Shown: piece by piece, positions 22,337 through 32,963 of the stretch | How positions within the stretch are numbered: the first letter of the stretch is position 1 | Layout: every line of letters starts with the position of its first letter | From: Allacma fusca | Lineage: Eukaryota; Arthropoda; Collembola; Symphypleona; Sminthuridae | Direction of reading: 5' to 3' | Assembly (NCBI GenBank): GCA_947179485.1 | Contig: OX359246.1 | Coordinates: 49,455,632-49,519,631 of the forward strand | DNA length: 64,000 nucleotides | Position numbers and translations under genes: made by a program | The notes under the pieces: model-generated | Database searches by the model: none | What the model saw: the letters and a program-made list of their open reading frames with translations, nothing else | Told to the model about the DNA's origin: nothing

Positions 22337-23712
22337 TTAACCCCGAAAATGCAGTGTACACTTAAAGTCACCAACTTCGAATGGGGGCGGTGCTCCCGAT
22401 TCATTCATTATATACACATGTATACTCTCAAATGAATGGGTTTTCAATGGAAGATAAGTCAGATTTTTAAATTCATGCTCAAACGTCCGACCGTTATTAT
22501 ATGTGAGCGGCATACATCTTAAAAGAGGTGCATAGGCATCTCCAACAAATTGATTGGCTACGACGTCGCAGTATACAAACAGAAGCTCGTTTGCAAAGTC
22601 CTTGTGGAACCTGTGACGTGCTCTAAACCTTGGAAATGGACTTGATCTGATGGTAAGTGATGTAGGTATTGATTGAAATCCCAAATGAAACTGCAGAAGC
22701 GCGGTAAAGTCATACTCATTCATTTTTGAGTTTTTGTTATACTCTAAAATCATTTTGTCGGATCTAATTTGCCAGTTAAACTGAAGTTGCTCGCTTAATA
22801 CCGTCATCATTTGTTCAAATGAAGTACAGTTAACCCCGGCCTTAATAACAATTGTAGAATCTTTTGTTCTAAAGTATCATGCGGATGACTTTCAAGCCCC
22901 AAGTTCATAAATAAATGTTTGTAAATTGTTACTGCTATAACTTCATCTTTACTTGGACTTGTATCAACATTAAAAACATTGAGTTCTACATGTGGATGTA
23001 CCTTATCTTTATATATAAAAGCGTCAATAAGGCTCCTTCTTGTTGGTACTATGTAAAAAGGCGGTACCTGCCAAAGTTGATTAACCGGGTCAACTACCCT
23101 TCTTACTTCTATACGAACCCCATGTTGGGACGTTGCAAACAGCATTGGTGTTTTCAATATATTATGGTTACCAGTAATAATTGTTTTATCAGTGTCTAAA
23201 ATTGCTCTCGCTACAGCAGGTTCCATCTTGATCATACCGTCCTGAAGCCCGAAAACGTTCTTTAACCGAGCTTTTAGTTCAAAGTCGTAAATCAATTTTT
23301 GATTACCGCTTTCCTTTGTAATTTCAACATAGTCTCCAGCATTCAGTTTATATAAATCTCTTGTTACGGTGGATAAATATTCCAGAAACATGTACTCTGC
23401 TGAAAAGTTTGACGGTGCGAATAACTTACACTTTACAGTATCTCCTTCAATCCATTTAACGGCACTCAGGTCTAGTATAGAAGTTGATATTAAATCCGAT
23501 TCTGTCCACCGGATTGATGCAGTACCCAACTCTTCACCTTCTTTAATAAATACATCTGTAGATGTATATGTGCATGAACTTAATGCAACCTCATATTCTC
23601 GAGAGTCCAACTCAAGTCTTGTAGCTAACTTGTTTCGAAAATTAGTTATAGTGTTTTCAGGGTAAAAATTATAAGATGAATCGCTAAGCAAGGTATCTGT
23701 GAATCCTGACAT
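22337..23712 (-). pseudogene. Polinton minor-capsid/penton-like structural protein, split in two frames
   Basis: Frame one (ATG 23712 to TGA 22809-22807, 301 codons) starts with SDSSYNFYPENTITNFRNKL and EYEVALSSCTYTSTDV. Frame two (to 22337) ends with ELLFVYCDVVANQFVGD, APLLRCMP and a C-terminal FEVGDFKCTLHFRG. Both ends match one protein family of Polinton-like elements in my memory of Hydra and nematode sequences. Frame two has its own ATG at 22810 overlapping the stop of frame one as ATGA, yet it is already open from 22876, so the likely break is an indel within 22810-22876. Alternatively, two cistrons are translationally coupled. The penton role is inferred from size and neighbours. Confidence 0.65.
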
Positions 23713-23821
23713 GTTGAAGCTGAAGGATCGAGTGAATGATTAATAATTCAGCATAATATTTATATACAAGAGTGAGAAATTCTGTTTTTTATTATTTATC
23801 AAGCTTTGTTTTTACAATCAA

Positions 23822-25444
23822 TTAAATTGTATAAAAAATAATCTCATGCTGAGATCCTGTGGAAAAAACACTCGCTTCTTCCATTTGACGATCTGCATCC
23901 TTCTTCATACAGCAAGAGGGAACGCACCATGGACGTTTGAAAGCTTCATTTGCATTAAACGAGCCAAACCCGCCACAGTAAACGCAATATGCCGTACCTC
24001 CGCTCTGTGCAACGTAATACATCTCAGCCATAGGTTCTTCTTCTCCATCTAATCTTCTATAATCGCTATTTATTCCATCTGTAGCAGCGGTGTCAGCATC
24101 ATCATCATCATAATTGTAATAACCCCAATGTGTTTTAAACGAATTTATACGGTAAGCCAAATCCATTGCAGCTGGAAATTTAGGTAAGTTCAGAATCGCT
24201 GTTTCTCTAGGTGTATCCAGATTATTTACAAGATGGTGCGGCCTATGGTTTTGGTACATCGAGAAAGAAATAGCTGGATCATAGGGTAACATGGCATTTA
24301 ACCCTTTAATCCGATCAGCCCACATAGACCTAAAATTATCAAATTCTTTACAATTACACAGACACGTTAGATTGTATTCATATGGAAACTCTGGGCATTC
24401 ATGTTCCAGCATTATCTCAGATAATCGATCCATCAGTTCATAAACAAAACGTTTTCGTGACCAATACCACCTCGCATCTTCTTCATGTTTCTTGTTAATC
24501 CTCAAATCATAGCTTTTCTTCACACGATGGTAAGCTTGGGGGGCCGTTTTCTGTTCTTCAACTGGTTCCTCAATCTTGGAATGAAATGTCGGCAAGTCAC
24601 CGTCCCACAAAAGTTTTTCTCGATAACGCTCTTTTTCAGGATCTGGAATACGTTTCTTCAAAGCGCAAGTAGGTAGGCACCATGGGCGAGTCATTGGATG
24701 GTGATTTCTGAAGGAGCCATAACCTCCGCAATAAACACAGTATGCAGTACCTCCAGCTTGACCTACATAAAAATTTTGTGACATATCTGTGCCTTTGTGA
24801 TCCGTATAGGGCATCCCAGTGTAGAAATGATTATCATTCCAGTTTACGCTAAATGATTTTAGCCGGTATGCAAGATCCATGGCTTTTGGAAATTTCGGGA
24901 GTTCTGGAACTGATAGTTGTTTAGGTGGGGATAAATGATTTAGTAGAAACTGTGGGAACATGTTACGGTAGTTCTGATAGTTGTGAGATTCGGTCTTGTG
25001 TCTTCGGAACCATCGAACTTTATTTCTCCACTCTCGTCTTAGAAATTCGAATTCTTTACAATTACAGAGTAAAGACAGTTGTAGCTGGTTGAATGGATGT
25101 TGACACACATGATAGAACATGATAGTCGCCAAGTAAAGTATATGTTCATGTATTTGTCGTTTTCCAATCCAGTACCGTTTTGCCTTAGGAATAAGCTCCA
25201 TATCAATCTTCAAATCCAAGTTTTCCTTAACTCCAGAGATTTTTTCCTCCGGATGTTCCCACATGTGTTCTTCTTCACGCGGATAAACTTTGATGTGTTC
25301 ATGGATTTCTTCATCGTCTTCGATAAAGATAGTTTCTACTCGCGGAAATTTTGCGGGAGATGGGTCTTCCAATGCGACCTCAATTATATCGGGAGATGCA
25401 GGTGGGTTTTCAAAAATTACTGACATTTTGAAATTAGATTTCAC
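23822..25444 (-). CDS. 540-residue Polinton-borne protein with a duplicated cysteine-rich domain, family unknown
   Basis: An intact ORF, first gene at the right end of the Polinton. After an acidic N-terminal 85 residues it consists of two homologous halves, about 90-264 and 325-515. Each half has, in order: an R-YW--KR helix-like stretch, LCNCKEF (127-132 and 363-368), KFP-AMDLAYR (184-194 and 422-432), and GGTAYCVYCGG-GSF followed by RPWC-P-C (232-260 and 483-511). The spaced C-x-C, C-x2-C and C-x3-C sets look like zinc ligands, repeated identically. An alternative start at residue 7 is possible. I do not recognise the domain in any named family. Position and orientation put it in the structural gene block; it is not required to be structural. 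Frameshifts that hit its neighbours are absent here. Confidence 0.85.
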   Translation of the reverse strand: MKSNFKMSVIFENPPASPDIIEVALEDPSPAKFPRVETIFIEDDEEIHEHIKVYPREEEHMWEHPEEKISGVKENLDLKIDMELIPKAKRYWIGKRQIHEHILYLATIMFYHVCQHPFNQLQLSLLCNCKEFEFLRREWRNKVRWFRRHKTESHNYQNYRNMFPQFLLNHLSPPKQLSVPELPKFPKAMDLAYRLKSFSVNWNDNHFYTGMPYTDHKGTDMSQNFYVGQAGGTAYCVYCGGYGSFRNHHPMTRPWCLPTCALKKRIPDPEKERYREKLLWDGDLPTFHSKIEEPVEEQKTAPQAYHRVKKSYDLRINKKHEEDARWYWSRKRFVYELMDRLSEIMLEHECPEFPYEYNLTCLCNCKEFDNFRSMWADRIKGLNAMLPYDPAISFSMYQNHRPHHLVNNLDTPRETAILNLPKFPAAMDLAYRINSFKTHWGYYNYDDDDADTAATDGINSDYRRLDGEEEPMAEMYYVAQSGGTAYCVYCGGFGSFNANEAFKRPWCVPSCCMKKDADRQMEEASVFSTGSQHEIIFYTI

Positions 25445-25846
25445 GGAATTTGGTTGATTTGTTATAATTCAAATGGAATTGTGGAGCGAATGATGTCCTA
25501 TATACTATAGCAAAAACAAACCCCATATATAGGGGAAACAAACTATTTTTGTTTTTCATTATCCACTTACCGTTTTGGAGTGACCTTATTCAACCTGTAA
25601 ACGTTTTTCATCAAGGTTAGCTAGTTTCGAAGCATATATTTCTACTTATATTTCAATGCATTAACTACTCTGCCATATGACGTGGCATTAGTTACAATGC
25701 GTTTTATCACTGATATATACATGTACCTTCCAAGTTTCTCTACCACCCAGGTAAGGGTATACACATTGTCGTAAATGATTCAATGCAAACCTTTTACCAT
25801 TGATACAAATAGCCCGCCCTTGAGCAATACTGTATAAAACTTTCCC

Positions 25847-25940
25847 TATCAAGGGCATAACGGGACTTAGGGGATTAAGGTCACCTATACCTACAGCATG
25901 GGGCGTTTCAACACATGTAGGCATACACTTAATATCTACT
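25847..25940 (-). repeat. Right terminal inverted repeat of the Polinton
   Basis: Reverse-complement match to 18607-18700; the conserved core lies at about 25871-25899. It is followed by the target duplication TGTACT at 25941-25946. Confidence 0.88.
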
Positions 25941-25946
25941 TGTACT

Positions 25947-26565
25947 ATTTCTTTTCATATGAAAAGTCTTCTCACACTTGCCATTTCGTTAAATTCTTAG
26001 CGTTTATTATGGCACTTTTAACCAAATTATCCTTATTATCAAATTATCCAAGTTTCATCAGGATCCCCTATTACATCCTTTGATTTAACCAGAACTTTAA
26101 CAAAAAACTAGTTTTTCGTTACACAATCGAATTACAAAACTGATGTGTGGCAGTAACAAAAGACAAGATTTTGAATATTAATATCCCCCAAAACGGGGAG
26201 AAATCCCCCCACATTTGCGAAACGTATTTCAGATTAAAATACGGAATAGAAATTATTTATAATCCAATACCAAACTTGTACATCATTATAGTTGTAGAAA
26301 TATTACAGATAGTGTAATTGCATTTCATGTAATTACATGTAGTGAAACATTCCGGATGCTTCGGAACGGAACGGATTCGGAACAGTAAAATTAGCATAAT
26401 CCGCAACGGAACACAAACTGTGACGGAAACAAAACTTTACTTCTTTGTTCCGAACGATTTCAGTTAAAATGTTCCGATGTCCCGAAAATCGGAAAGAAAC
26501 CGGGAACAATATTTCTAATCTCCCATATAAGATGCATTGAATTTGTTGACGGTCAAATTTTGAAG
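25947..26565. repeat. Spacer with a degenerate GGAACGGA word array
   Basis: No gene is seen. At about 26336-26510 the DNA is rich in variants of TTCCG/GGAACGGA (for example GGAACGGAACGGATTCGG and GTTCCGATGTCCCG). This resembles the interiors of the hAT-like elements elsewhere, but I could not find ends or a target duplication. Confidence 0.5.
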
Positions 26566-26573
26566 GGTGCAAT

Positions 26574-27251
26574 TAGTGGTCGGACTAATTCAGTCCAGAA
26601 CCGAAATTTTTCGATTCAATTCGATTCAATTCAATTCGATTCGTAGTTTTTTGGATTCAGTTTGCATTCAGTTTACATATTGAACCGAACCGAACGATTC
26701 AGTTCACACTGCTGGACTGTATTGAATTGTTTACTCTGAATTGCAGTCCAAACGATTAATCATTGCTCAGAACCGGTTAATACTGAAACCTCGTATAGCG
26801 TGAAGCGGAATCTCACGTGAAAAATATGCACACTTTCGTCATAACGTTGTGATTGTTGTTTTGGATCATTCGACACAGCTAACAATCAGCAATGTTCTGA
26901 CATATCATAATTTAATTCAACTTCCAGTAATTTCTGATTATTAATTAAGAAATGGGAATTACATAATAATTTTAATATTAAACTTAATTTTATATTATTA
27001 AATTATTATTAATTCATGTATTTCTAAATGCATGAACAAAACTCATTTACGTGTGGTAGCAGGTACTGCGTGTTAAATTTGTCTGCCCGCAAAAAACAAA
27101 CGATTTTCAATTCAATTCACGGAGTAAAACCGAATTGAATTGAATTGTTTTTATACTGGACCGAATCACAAAACGGTTAACGATTCAGTCCACATAACTA
27201 ATTGGATTGAATCAAAAATTTCTGAATTGAATTGAATCGTTCCGACCACTA
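26574..27251. mobile_element. hAT-like non-autonomous element, AATTGAATT word family
   Basis: The ends TAGTGGTCGG...CCGACCACTA are exact inverted repeats. The flanks GGTGCAAT (26566-26573) and GGTGCAAC (27252-27259) form an 8-bp duplication with one mismatch. Both subterminal zones are degenerate runs of TTCAATTCGATT-like words, mirrored across the element. There is no ORF. Relatives lie at 45993-46806, inside 52041-52424, and at 54864-55307. Confidence 0.8.
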
Positions 27252-27383
27252 GGTGCAACTGAGTGGCACCAACCTATTTGTGCATAATCTCTGTAATAAC
27301 CAATAATCAATATAATAATAACAATAGGGTTTTATTAGTCCATATAGTGGCCTCAGCCATTTCAACCTTTAATAATCAATATG

Positions 27384-27870
27384 GTGACAGTCAAAGTCAT
27401 GTGACTATTACTGACACAGTAAGGTCAATGTGAGGTCATGTGACTATAACTGACACAGTAAGGTCAATGTGAGGTCATGTGACTATAACTGACACAGTAA
27501 GGTCAATGTGAGGTCATGTGACTATTACTGACACAGTAAGGTCAATGTGAGGTCATGTGACTATTACTGACACAGTAAGGTCAATGTGAGGTCATGTGAC
27601 TATTAGTGACACAGTAAGATCAATGTGAGGTCATGTGACTATTACTGACACAGTAAGGTCAATGTGAGGTCATGTGACTATTACTGACACAGTAAGGTCA
27701 ATGTGAGGTCATGTGACTATTACTGACACAGTAAGGTCAATGTGAGGTCATGTGACTATTAGTGACGCAGTAAGGTCAATGTGAGGTCATGTGACTATTA
27801 GTGACGCAGTAAGGTCAATCTGAGGTCATGTGACTATTAGTGACGCAGTAAGGTCAATCTGAGGTCATGT
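27384..27870 (+). repeat. 39-bp minisatellite, about 12 copies
   Basis: The unit is GTGACTATTACTGACACAGT followed by AAGGTCAATGTGAGGTCAT, repeated with few substitutions (ATTACT/ATAACT/ATTAGT, CACAG/CGCAG, AATGTG/AATCTG). Every unit contains AGGTCA-N5-AGGTCA. There are no unique spacers between units. Variant classes are grouped: CGCAG units sit together at the right end, as expected from unequal exchange. Confidence 0.93.
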
Positions 27871-27879
27871 GACCTCAAA

Positions 27880-29566
27880 TGGACCTTATTGGGTCACCAA
27901 TAGTCTCATGACAGATTACGGTTTTAAGGGGCGCATGACCTATAATGAAACTTGTGAGTAACTAACAGTAATTCACCTATGATTGACTTTATTAGCGCAT
28001 TAATGGTCACATGACACTAGAATGAAAGACTCAATGTAAGTATATATTTCATATGGGCGGTAGTAGGCGAATCTACCGATAATTAGTCAATGCCCAATTT
28101 TTGTGCTTTGACGTGTTTTTTCACGATTCCAATTACACAAATCAATTCCTATGTGCTCTAGAAATATATTACAACAATCACTTTAGTAAATTTCTAGCGT
28201 CTTCTAGAACCTTGAAACAATACAATTTGGATTGTATTGTTTTTTTCAATTTCTATTTTGTTTTTGTTTTAGTTTTGTATCTCGAAAATTGATATTGTTT
28301 GTTTAGTTTTGTACCAAAGACAAAAACAATACAAAAGTACAAACTAAACGAGTACAATATTACAGCACTACCTGTACCCATATACCCGGATACTAATTTT
28401 ACCCATGAGGAACACTAGTTCCTACTATGAAGGAACAGCGCCCCACGGTCGAGTGCCAGGCGAAGTACCCGGATCCTTCCTGTTTCCTGGTTTGCACAAA
28501 ACTCCAATCTCAGACCTTTACCTCTTGACATATACACCCCGACATTGATCCTCGCCGTTTGGATCCGAAACTCCGTCTGCAAAATAGCCAAATTCATCCA
28601 CCGACTGATGCGACATCGGAATTCGGGCGACGGGTTACTTGTGCGTCACGTCATCTATCGGGAGTAGGGTAAATTCAATATATTTGCCGATACGTCGGGT
28701 AAGTTCTGCTTTGTGTTGGCTATCGCCCAAGTTTCCCCTTCGCCCGACATACGTCGGCTAACTTTACCAGACATAGGTCGGACGTCGGACAACTTTAAGC
28801 ATCCCATCATTTCGAACTTCAGTCTTATTATTATTCTACGCCAAGCCTCAAGTATTGAAGGTGCTCGTGTTTTTCAAAATCGATGCTTACCTATAGTGCG
28901 TGTGACCTTTGACCTTTCACATCTGTGGAACTAGATGTTTGCTGGCAATTATTTCAGATTCTTAATCTACTATTTAAACAGTGCGTGTGTACCTGTCTTT
29001 TAAAATCCATTCATAGCTACCGATGTAAACGTGTTCGCTGTACTACGTTGTGACGGTGACATGTGAGGAGTTGGTAACTTATGAATTCCTTTATCAATTC
29101 TTTCCTGTTGTGTAAACGGATCCAAATACCGAATGCAAATTTATAAAATTGCGAAGGAACAACTGCTTCGCGGGGACTAGATTTTACAATCCCGGCCGTT
29201 TCCACCTTTTTTTCCACTTTTTCCACCTTTTTCCACTTTTCCACTTTTTCCATTTTTTTCCACTTTTTCCACCTTTTTCCACCCTAAATTTCAAAATTCC
29301 CGCCGCACATTCGCCGTATATTTCGGCCAAATTAATGGCCAAAGGTCACAACTTACTTGATACTACGGATAGGTAAATAACTAAATTGTAAATAATTAGG
29401 ATACTGATGGTGGATTGACATCCCTTCGAAATCTTATTACTTTCAATTTGTACTAGGTGTGGTTAAGAATGGAAAAGATTGATCACATCCAGGTTAAAAT
29501 TTTGATTGATAACACCACTCGCCATTTTTATACTTTTACACAGGTCCGGACTCCTTTAACCATTAA
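27880..29566. other. Spacer with degenerate short-word stretches and no supported gene
   Basis: Contains a CGTCGGG-like word stretch near 28640-28800, an AT-rich segment with small hairpins (28205-28350) and a GC-richer segment (28413-28640). On the minus strand the last reads a 60-codon ORF (28597-28415) without recognisable motifs. I do not call a gene here. Confidence 0.5.
29199..29285 (+). repeat. Polypyrimidine TTTTCCAC repeat
   Basis: About 85 bp of imperfect CCACTTTTT/CCACCTTTTT units with no purine except A. It produces spurious lysine/glutamate-rich ORFs on the other strand. Confidence 0.85.
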
Positions 29567-29806
29567 CCCTAAAGCTGCCAGATCTCGAAAAACAAAAGAG
29601 ATTTAATTTTAATCTCTTTTGAGATTTAATAAATTTGTAAGATTCATTCAGGTATAAACCGCTGAATATTTAAAAGGATTTGAACAAACACTTCATCGAA
29701 AAAAACCAATTTCTTTGAAATATTCTAGTTTTTTACATACATAAATAGATCTTAAATTAAAATCACAGAGCCCACTTTTTGTTTTTCGGATCTGGCAGCT
29801 TGAGGG
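29567..29806. mobile_element. piggyBac-like MITE
   Basis: The inverted ends CCCTAAAGCTGCCAGATC and GATCTGGCAGCTTGAGGG are flanked by TTAA on the left (29563-29566) and TTAG on the right (29807-29810). TTAA duplications and CCCT starts are typical of piggyBac. The 240-bp interior is AT-rich and non-coding. The one-base difference in the right TTAA lowers certainty. Confidence 0.6.
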
Positions 29807-29954
29807 TTAGGTAATGGTTAAAGGATTTTACATTAATGTGAAAGCACATTTAAAATTGCAAGTGTTTTAAAATTTAAAGTAGGACATTTTCGAGGGGATG
29901 TAAATCCATGATCAGTAAACCAATTATTTAGTGTTTACCCAGAGATGCCCAAAT

Positions 29955-30154
29955 NNNNNNNNNNNNNNNNNNNNNNNNNNNNNNNNNNNNNNNNNNNNNN
30001 NNNNNNNNNNNNNNNNNNNNNNNNNNNNNNNNNNNNNNNNNNNNNNNNNNNNNNNNNNNNNNNNNNNNNNNNNNNNNNNNNNNNNNNNNNNNNNNNNNNN
30101 NNNNNNNNNNNNNNNNNNNNNNNNNNNNNNNNNNNNNNNNNNNNNNNNNNNNNN
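29955..30154. other. Assembly gap of 200 N
   Basis: Exactly 200 N, a conventional placeholder for unknown length. Confidence 1.
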
Positions 30155-30294
30155 TCAAATTTAGCTACTCACTGTCTTTGGTCTGGTTTGGTCCGAACGA
30201 CTGGATCAGACCAGACCATTGGCATCACTAGTTTCTAGAATGCATGTTGCAGAAGTGCGAAAAACCGAGGGAGAAGAACGCACAAAGCAAGCAA

Positions 30295-30715
30295 ACGTTG
30301 GAACTAAGATACTTGAATCGGTACTTGAAGTGCAAGTTCGGGTTCAAGTAAAATCCATGTCCAGACCCGAACTTGAACTTGATCCTTAGTTCAAGTCAAT
30401 TCTGTGGGCTTGCACTTGGACCAGAACCGACTTGCAGTTCCAAGTTCGGATCCACCAAATACTTGAACTTGACCCGATTCAACGAAGTAGAAACGCTCAT
30501 GATCCCGAACTTGATCCGAACTTGACCTGACTTGATACTTGTCAAGTACTACTTGAACTTGAGCGCAGCTCTGATCTTAACCCGGTTTCATTGTTTTAGT
30601 GCAGCCCGAACCCGGTCGGAACCCGACGTAAGTTCATATTTGCAGCCCGAACCCGGCCAAAAGCCCGCTTCGGGTTTGGGTCGGCCCGAATCAAAAAGCC
30701 CGCTTCCGGGCTCCA
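30295..30715. repeat. Degenerate ACTTGAAC and CCCGAACC word arrays
   Basis: From 30300 to 30560 the DNA is made of variants of CAAGTTC/GAACTTG. From 30595 to 30715 it is made of variants of CCCGAACCCGG/CGGGTTTGGG. Both look like the word-array elements described elsewhere, but the left end may lie in the nearby gap and I cannot define ends. Confidence 0.6.
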
Positions 30716-30723
30716 CCTCTAAT

Positions 30724-31216
30724 TAGTGTTTCTGAACGGTACCAAAACATGGACTCGACCCGACTCGTTTTCCCGAACCGAAAAAATTCCAATTCTGTTC
30801 CCGAAACCGGAACCGATATTTTCGAGTCCGGGACATTTTTGGCTTCCGGAACCGATCCCGAAAGTAAAAGCCGTTCCCGAACCGGTTCCGGTTCCTTTCC
30901 GAACCGACAGAAAATGTATATGATTCATTTTTATGGAAGTCAAAATTGTGTCGCCTTTTCTAATGATAGTTGACAAATGCTGGCCAAATGCAAGTTTCGC
31001 GTTTTCATCCAAATCGGCAGCTTTAACAAACCCTTCCCGAAAACTGTCGGTTTTGATTTTTGTACCCGAAACCGGACCGAAATTTGACGGTTCATAAACC
31101 GTTGACCCGAAACCGGACCGAAATGTAACGGTTCTTTAAAACGTTGACCCGAAACCGTACCGGAACCGAAACCGAACCGGAACCTCGGGAATTCCCGATA
31201 CCGAACAGAAACACTG
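30724..31216. mobile_element. hAT-like non-autonomous element, GAACCG word family
   Basis: The ends TAGTGTTTCTG...CAGAAACACTG are flanked by a perfect 8-bp duplication CCTCTAAT (30716-30723 and 31217-31224). Inside, both arms consist of GAACCGGAACCGA-type words around a short unique centre (30910-31020). No transposase is encoded. Confidence 0.9.
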
Positions 31217-31224
31217 CCTCTAAT

Positions 31225-32490
31225 CCATAGCTATAGACCCAGAACAATTTTCTTATTCAATGTTTAATTTTCGCCTTTGTTTGAATGAAATTGGTAAGAG
31301 CTGTGGTTGCTTCCACTGCAGAATTCTTAAAATTATGTTTGGCCAGAGTTGTCCGTCCTTGTCGCGATTGCCTGCTAAAATATTCCTGCATTCGTTGCAC
31401 TTCACATAATTTATAGACACCTATGTTCAACTAGTATCTGTTTAAATGTTTTCCAACCTTGCAATCTTCCGACTATTTCATGTAATTAAAGTCGTTGACA
31501 TTGAATGTCAAGGCTTTGTTTTAAAGGTAAAATTGCAAACGTTTGAAAATCGTTCCATGTATTCAAGTTAATGTACTTTTACAACCCCCGATCCAGCATG
31601 CACCACACATGCATTTTTTCACGGTCTTTTTTAACCGCATTGAAAAAACCGTACCCGCCCGTAACTAGTCAAGTGTAATAAATTTTACCGTTACCCGCCC
31701 GAAGCCCGGGGGCCGGGCTTTTTACGGGCTTACCCGCAAATTTTAACCGCCCGAGATGTTCTACTGTCTTACTATGCGTTTCTCATGCAATGCGCCTCTG
31801 AAACATTTTGTTTTTGGAAAGTTGCTTTATCTTCTCTCTGTCACATTTTTAATTTTTTGCAAAACAACTTTTCTGGCCTTAAAAAGCAACTACCTCTGCT
31901 ATCACTCGAGGGTAAAAAAATGATTTTGCATGTGACTTTTAAACGAAAGGTCCGATTTGAAATTTTAAGGGCTTAAAGTCGATTGGAGACTTTATTATAT
32001 TGGAACATATTATATTATAAAATATTTGTGTGAATTAAAAATAGTGATCGCGTTGCTTTTTCAATAAATAATTTCATTGTTCCTGCATATTTTTGTACTA
32101 TAAAATAATTATTGTACCATAACTTGTTTATTACTTTTAAGGGCGAAAAAGCAACTTTACTTTTAAGCTTTTTTGCTGCTAAGTTTTTCCACATAACTTT
32201 AACGTACAAGGTCATAACATTGATTTTGACCCCCCAGCCCGGCCTCAGGACGGGCCGGGGGGTCAAAATTTCCCGATTTTTCCAAGGGGGGTCAAAAGTA
32301 ACTTTGGTATGCCCTTTGTACATGTATGGCCTTAACCCTAAACGTACCCATAAATTAGAGGGTAGAACAAAACATTTTTGGCCAAATAGGTACCTAGGCT
32401 ACCTAGGAATAGTCAAACTGTTTTGATCAACTAAGTAGTAATAACCAACAAGTGACAAACTTCTCGCCGGGCAACTGTCGGGTTAACTTA
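31225..32490. other. Spacer with a GC-rich word patch and a GC hairpin
   Basis: No gene is seen. A CCCGCCCGAA-type patch lies at about 31610-31755. Near 32224-32270 a strong hairpin is formed by GACCCCCCAGCCCGGCC and its near complement GGGCCGGGGGGTC separated by about 8 bases; the arms extend into TTTTGACC/GGTCAAAA. The rest is AT-rich. Confidence 0.55.
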
Positions 32491-32770
32491 AACAACAATC
32501 CTGGGGGGTTATTCTCGAAAGACTTACGATTGTAACTTCAGTCGCAACTCTCGAGTTACGATAGTTGGGATTCTCAAAACATTTTGAAAATCGCAAGTTC
32601 TCAAAAAAACGCAAAAGTTGTCGTAACTTTACGACAACTAAAAAGCAGTTGTAAGTACTTACGATCAAGCATTCTTTATATGACGGGGTTCATTTGAAAG
32701 CCGTTCTGTCATTACAAAAATTTTTATTTGCTACATAGGCCTTACAGTAGTGGCAGGGCTAATTTTAACG

Positions 32771-32957
32771 ATGGAGTTATTAGCTGTACTGGAAGACGAA
32801 AATTGAAGAGCTTTAAAAAGACAGAGTTTTTCTTGACCGCACTAATCTATTGGAAGTTTTTGATGACCAAGGACTAATTATGCACTACAGATTTCCTAAA
32901 GTCGAAATTTTAAAATTAATAGAAATGTGTAGTGTTCAACTTCGGCGAGAAACTTAA
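32771..32957 (+). pseudogene. N-terminal fragment of a HARBI1-like transposase
   Basis: ATG at 32771 (MELLAVLEDEN, then a stop) and, in another frame from about 32829 to the TAA at 32955, FLDRTNLLEVFDDQGLIMHY followed by RFPKVEILKLIEM. This is the conserved N-terminal part of Harbinger nucleases (R-x-N-L-y-D-e-i-YRFpk-iL-LI). The DDE catalytic region is absent, so the element cannot transpose itself. Confidence 0.75.
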
Positions 32958-32963
32958 GGACTT

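Larger units (their letters stand above)
18607..25940 (-). mobile_element. Internally deleted Polinton/Maverick, 7.3 kb, with 6-bp target duplication
   Basis: The ends are inverted repeats starting AGTA(G/G)ATATTA-like (left AGTAGGTATTAGG, right the complement of CTTAATATCTACT). Both share a perfect core containing CATGCTGTAGGTATAGGTG. Each end abuts TGTACT (18601-18606 and 25941-25946), a perfect 6-bp duplication; 6-bp duplications and AG-starting ends are Polinton hallmarks. Inside are capsid-type, core-like, protease and retroviral-type integrase genes on the minus strand and one small plus-strand ORF. Typical Polintons are 15-20 kb and encode PolB and a packaging ATPase, neither of which is visible. 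A junction that fuses a protease start to an integrase middle shows an internal deletion. I describe the gene breaks only. Confidence 0.92.

Noticed and set aside
18607-25940. PolB or packaging ATPase genes
   Set aside because: I looked for long coding frames with polymerase or Walker motifs in the element and saw none; all coding space is taken by the listed genes.
27384-27870. CRISPR array
   Set aside because: The units are contiguous 39-bp tandem repeats without unique spacers, in an animal genome.
28415-28597. 60-codon minus-strand ORF in a GC-richer patch
   Set aside because: It has no recognisable motif, splice context or conserved neighbour; it could be a fragment of an old element but cannot be supported.
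29017-29253. Lysine/glutamate-rich antisense ORF
   Set aside because: It is produced by the polypyrimidine repeat.
29928-30238. ORFs running through the N gap
   Set aside because: They consist almost entirely of unknown residues.
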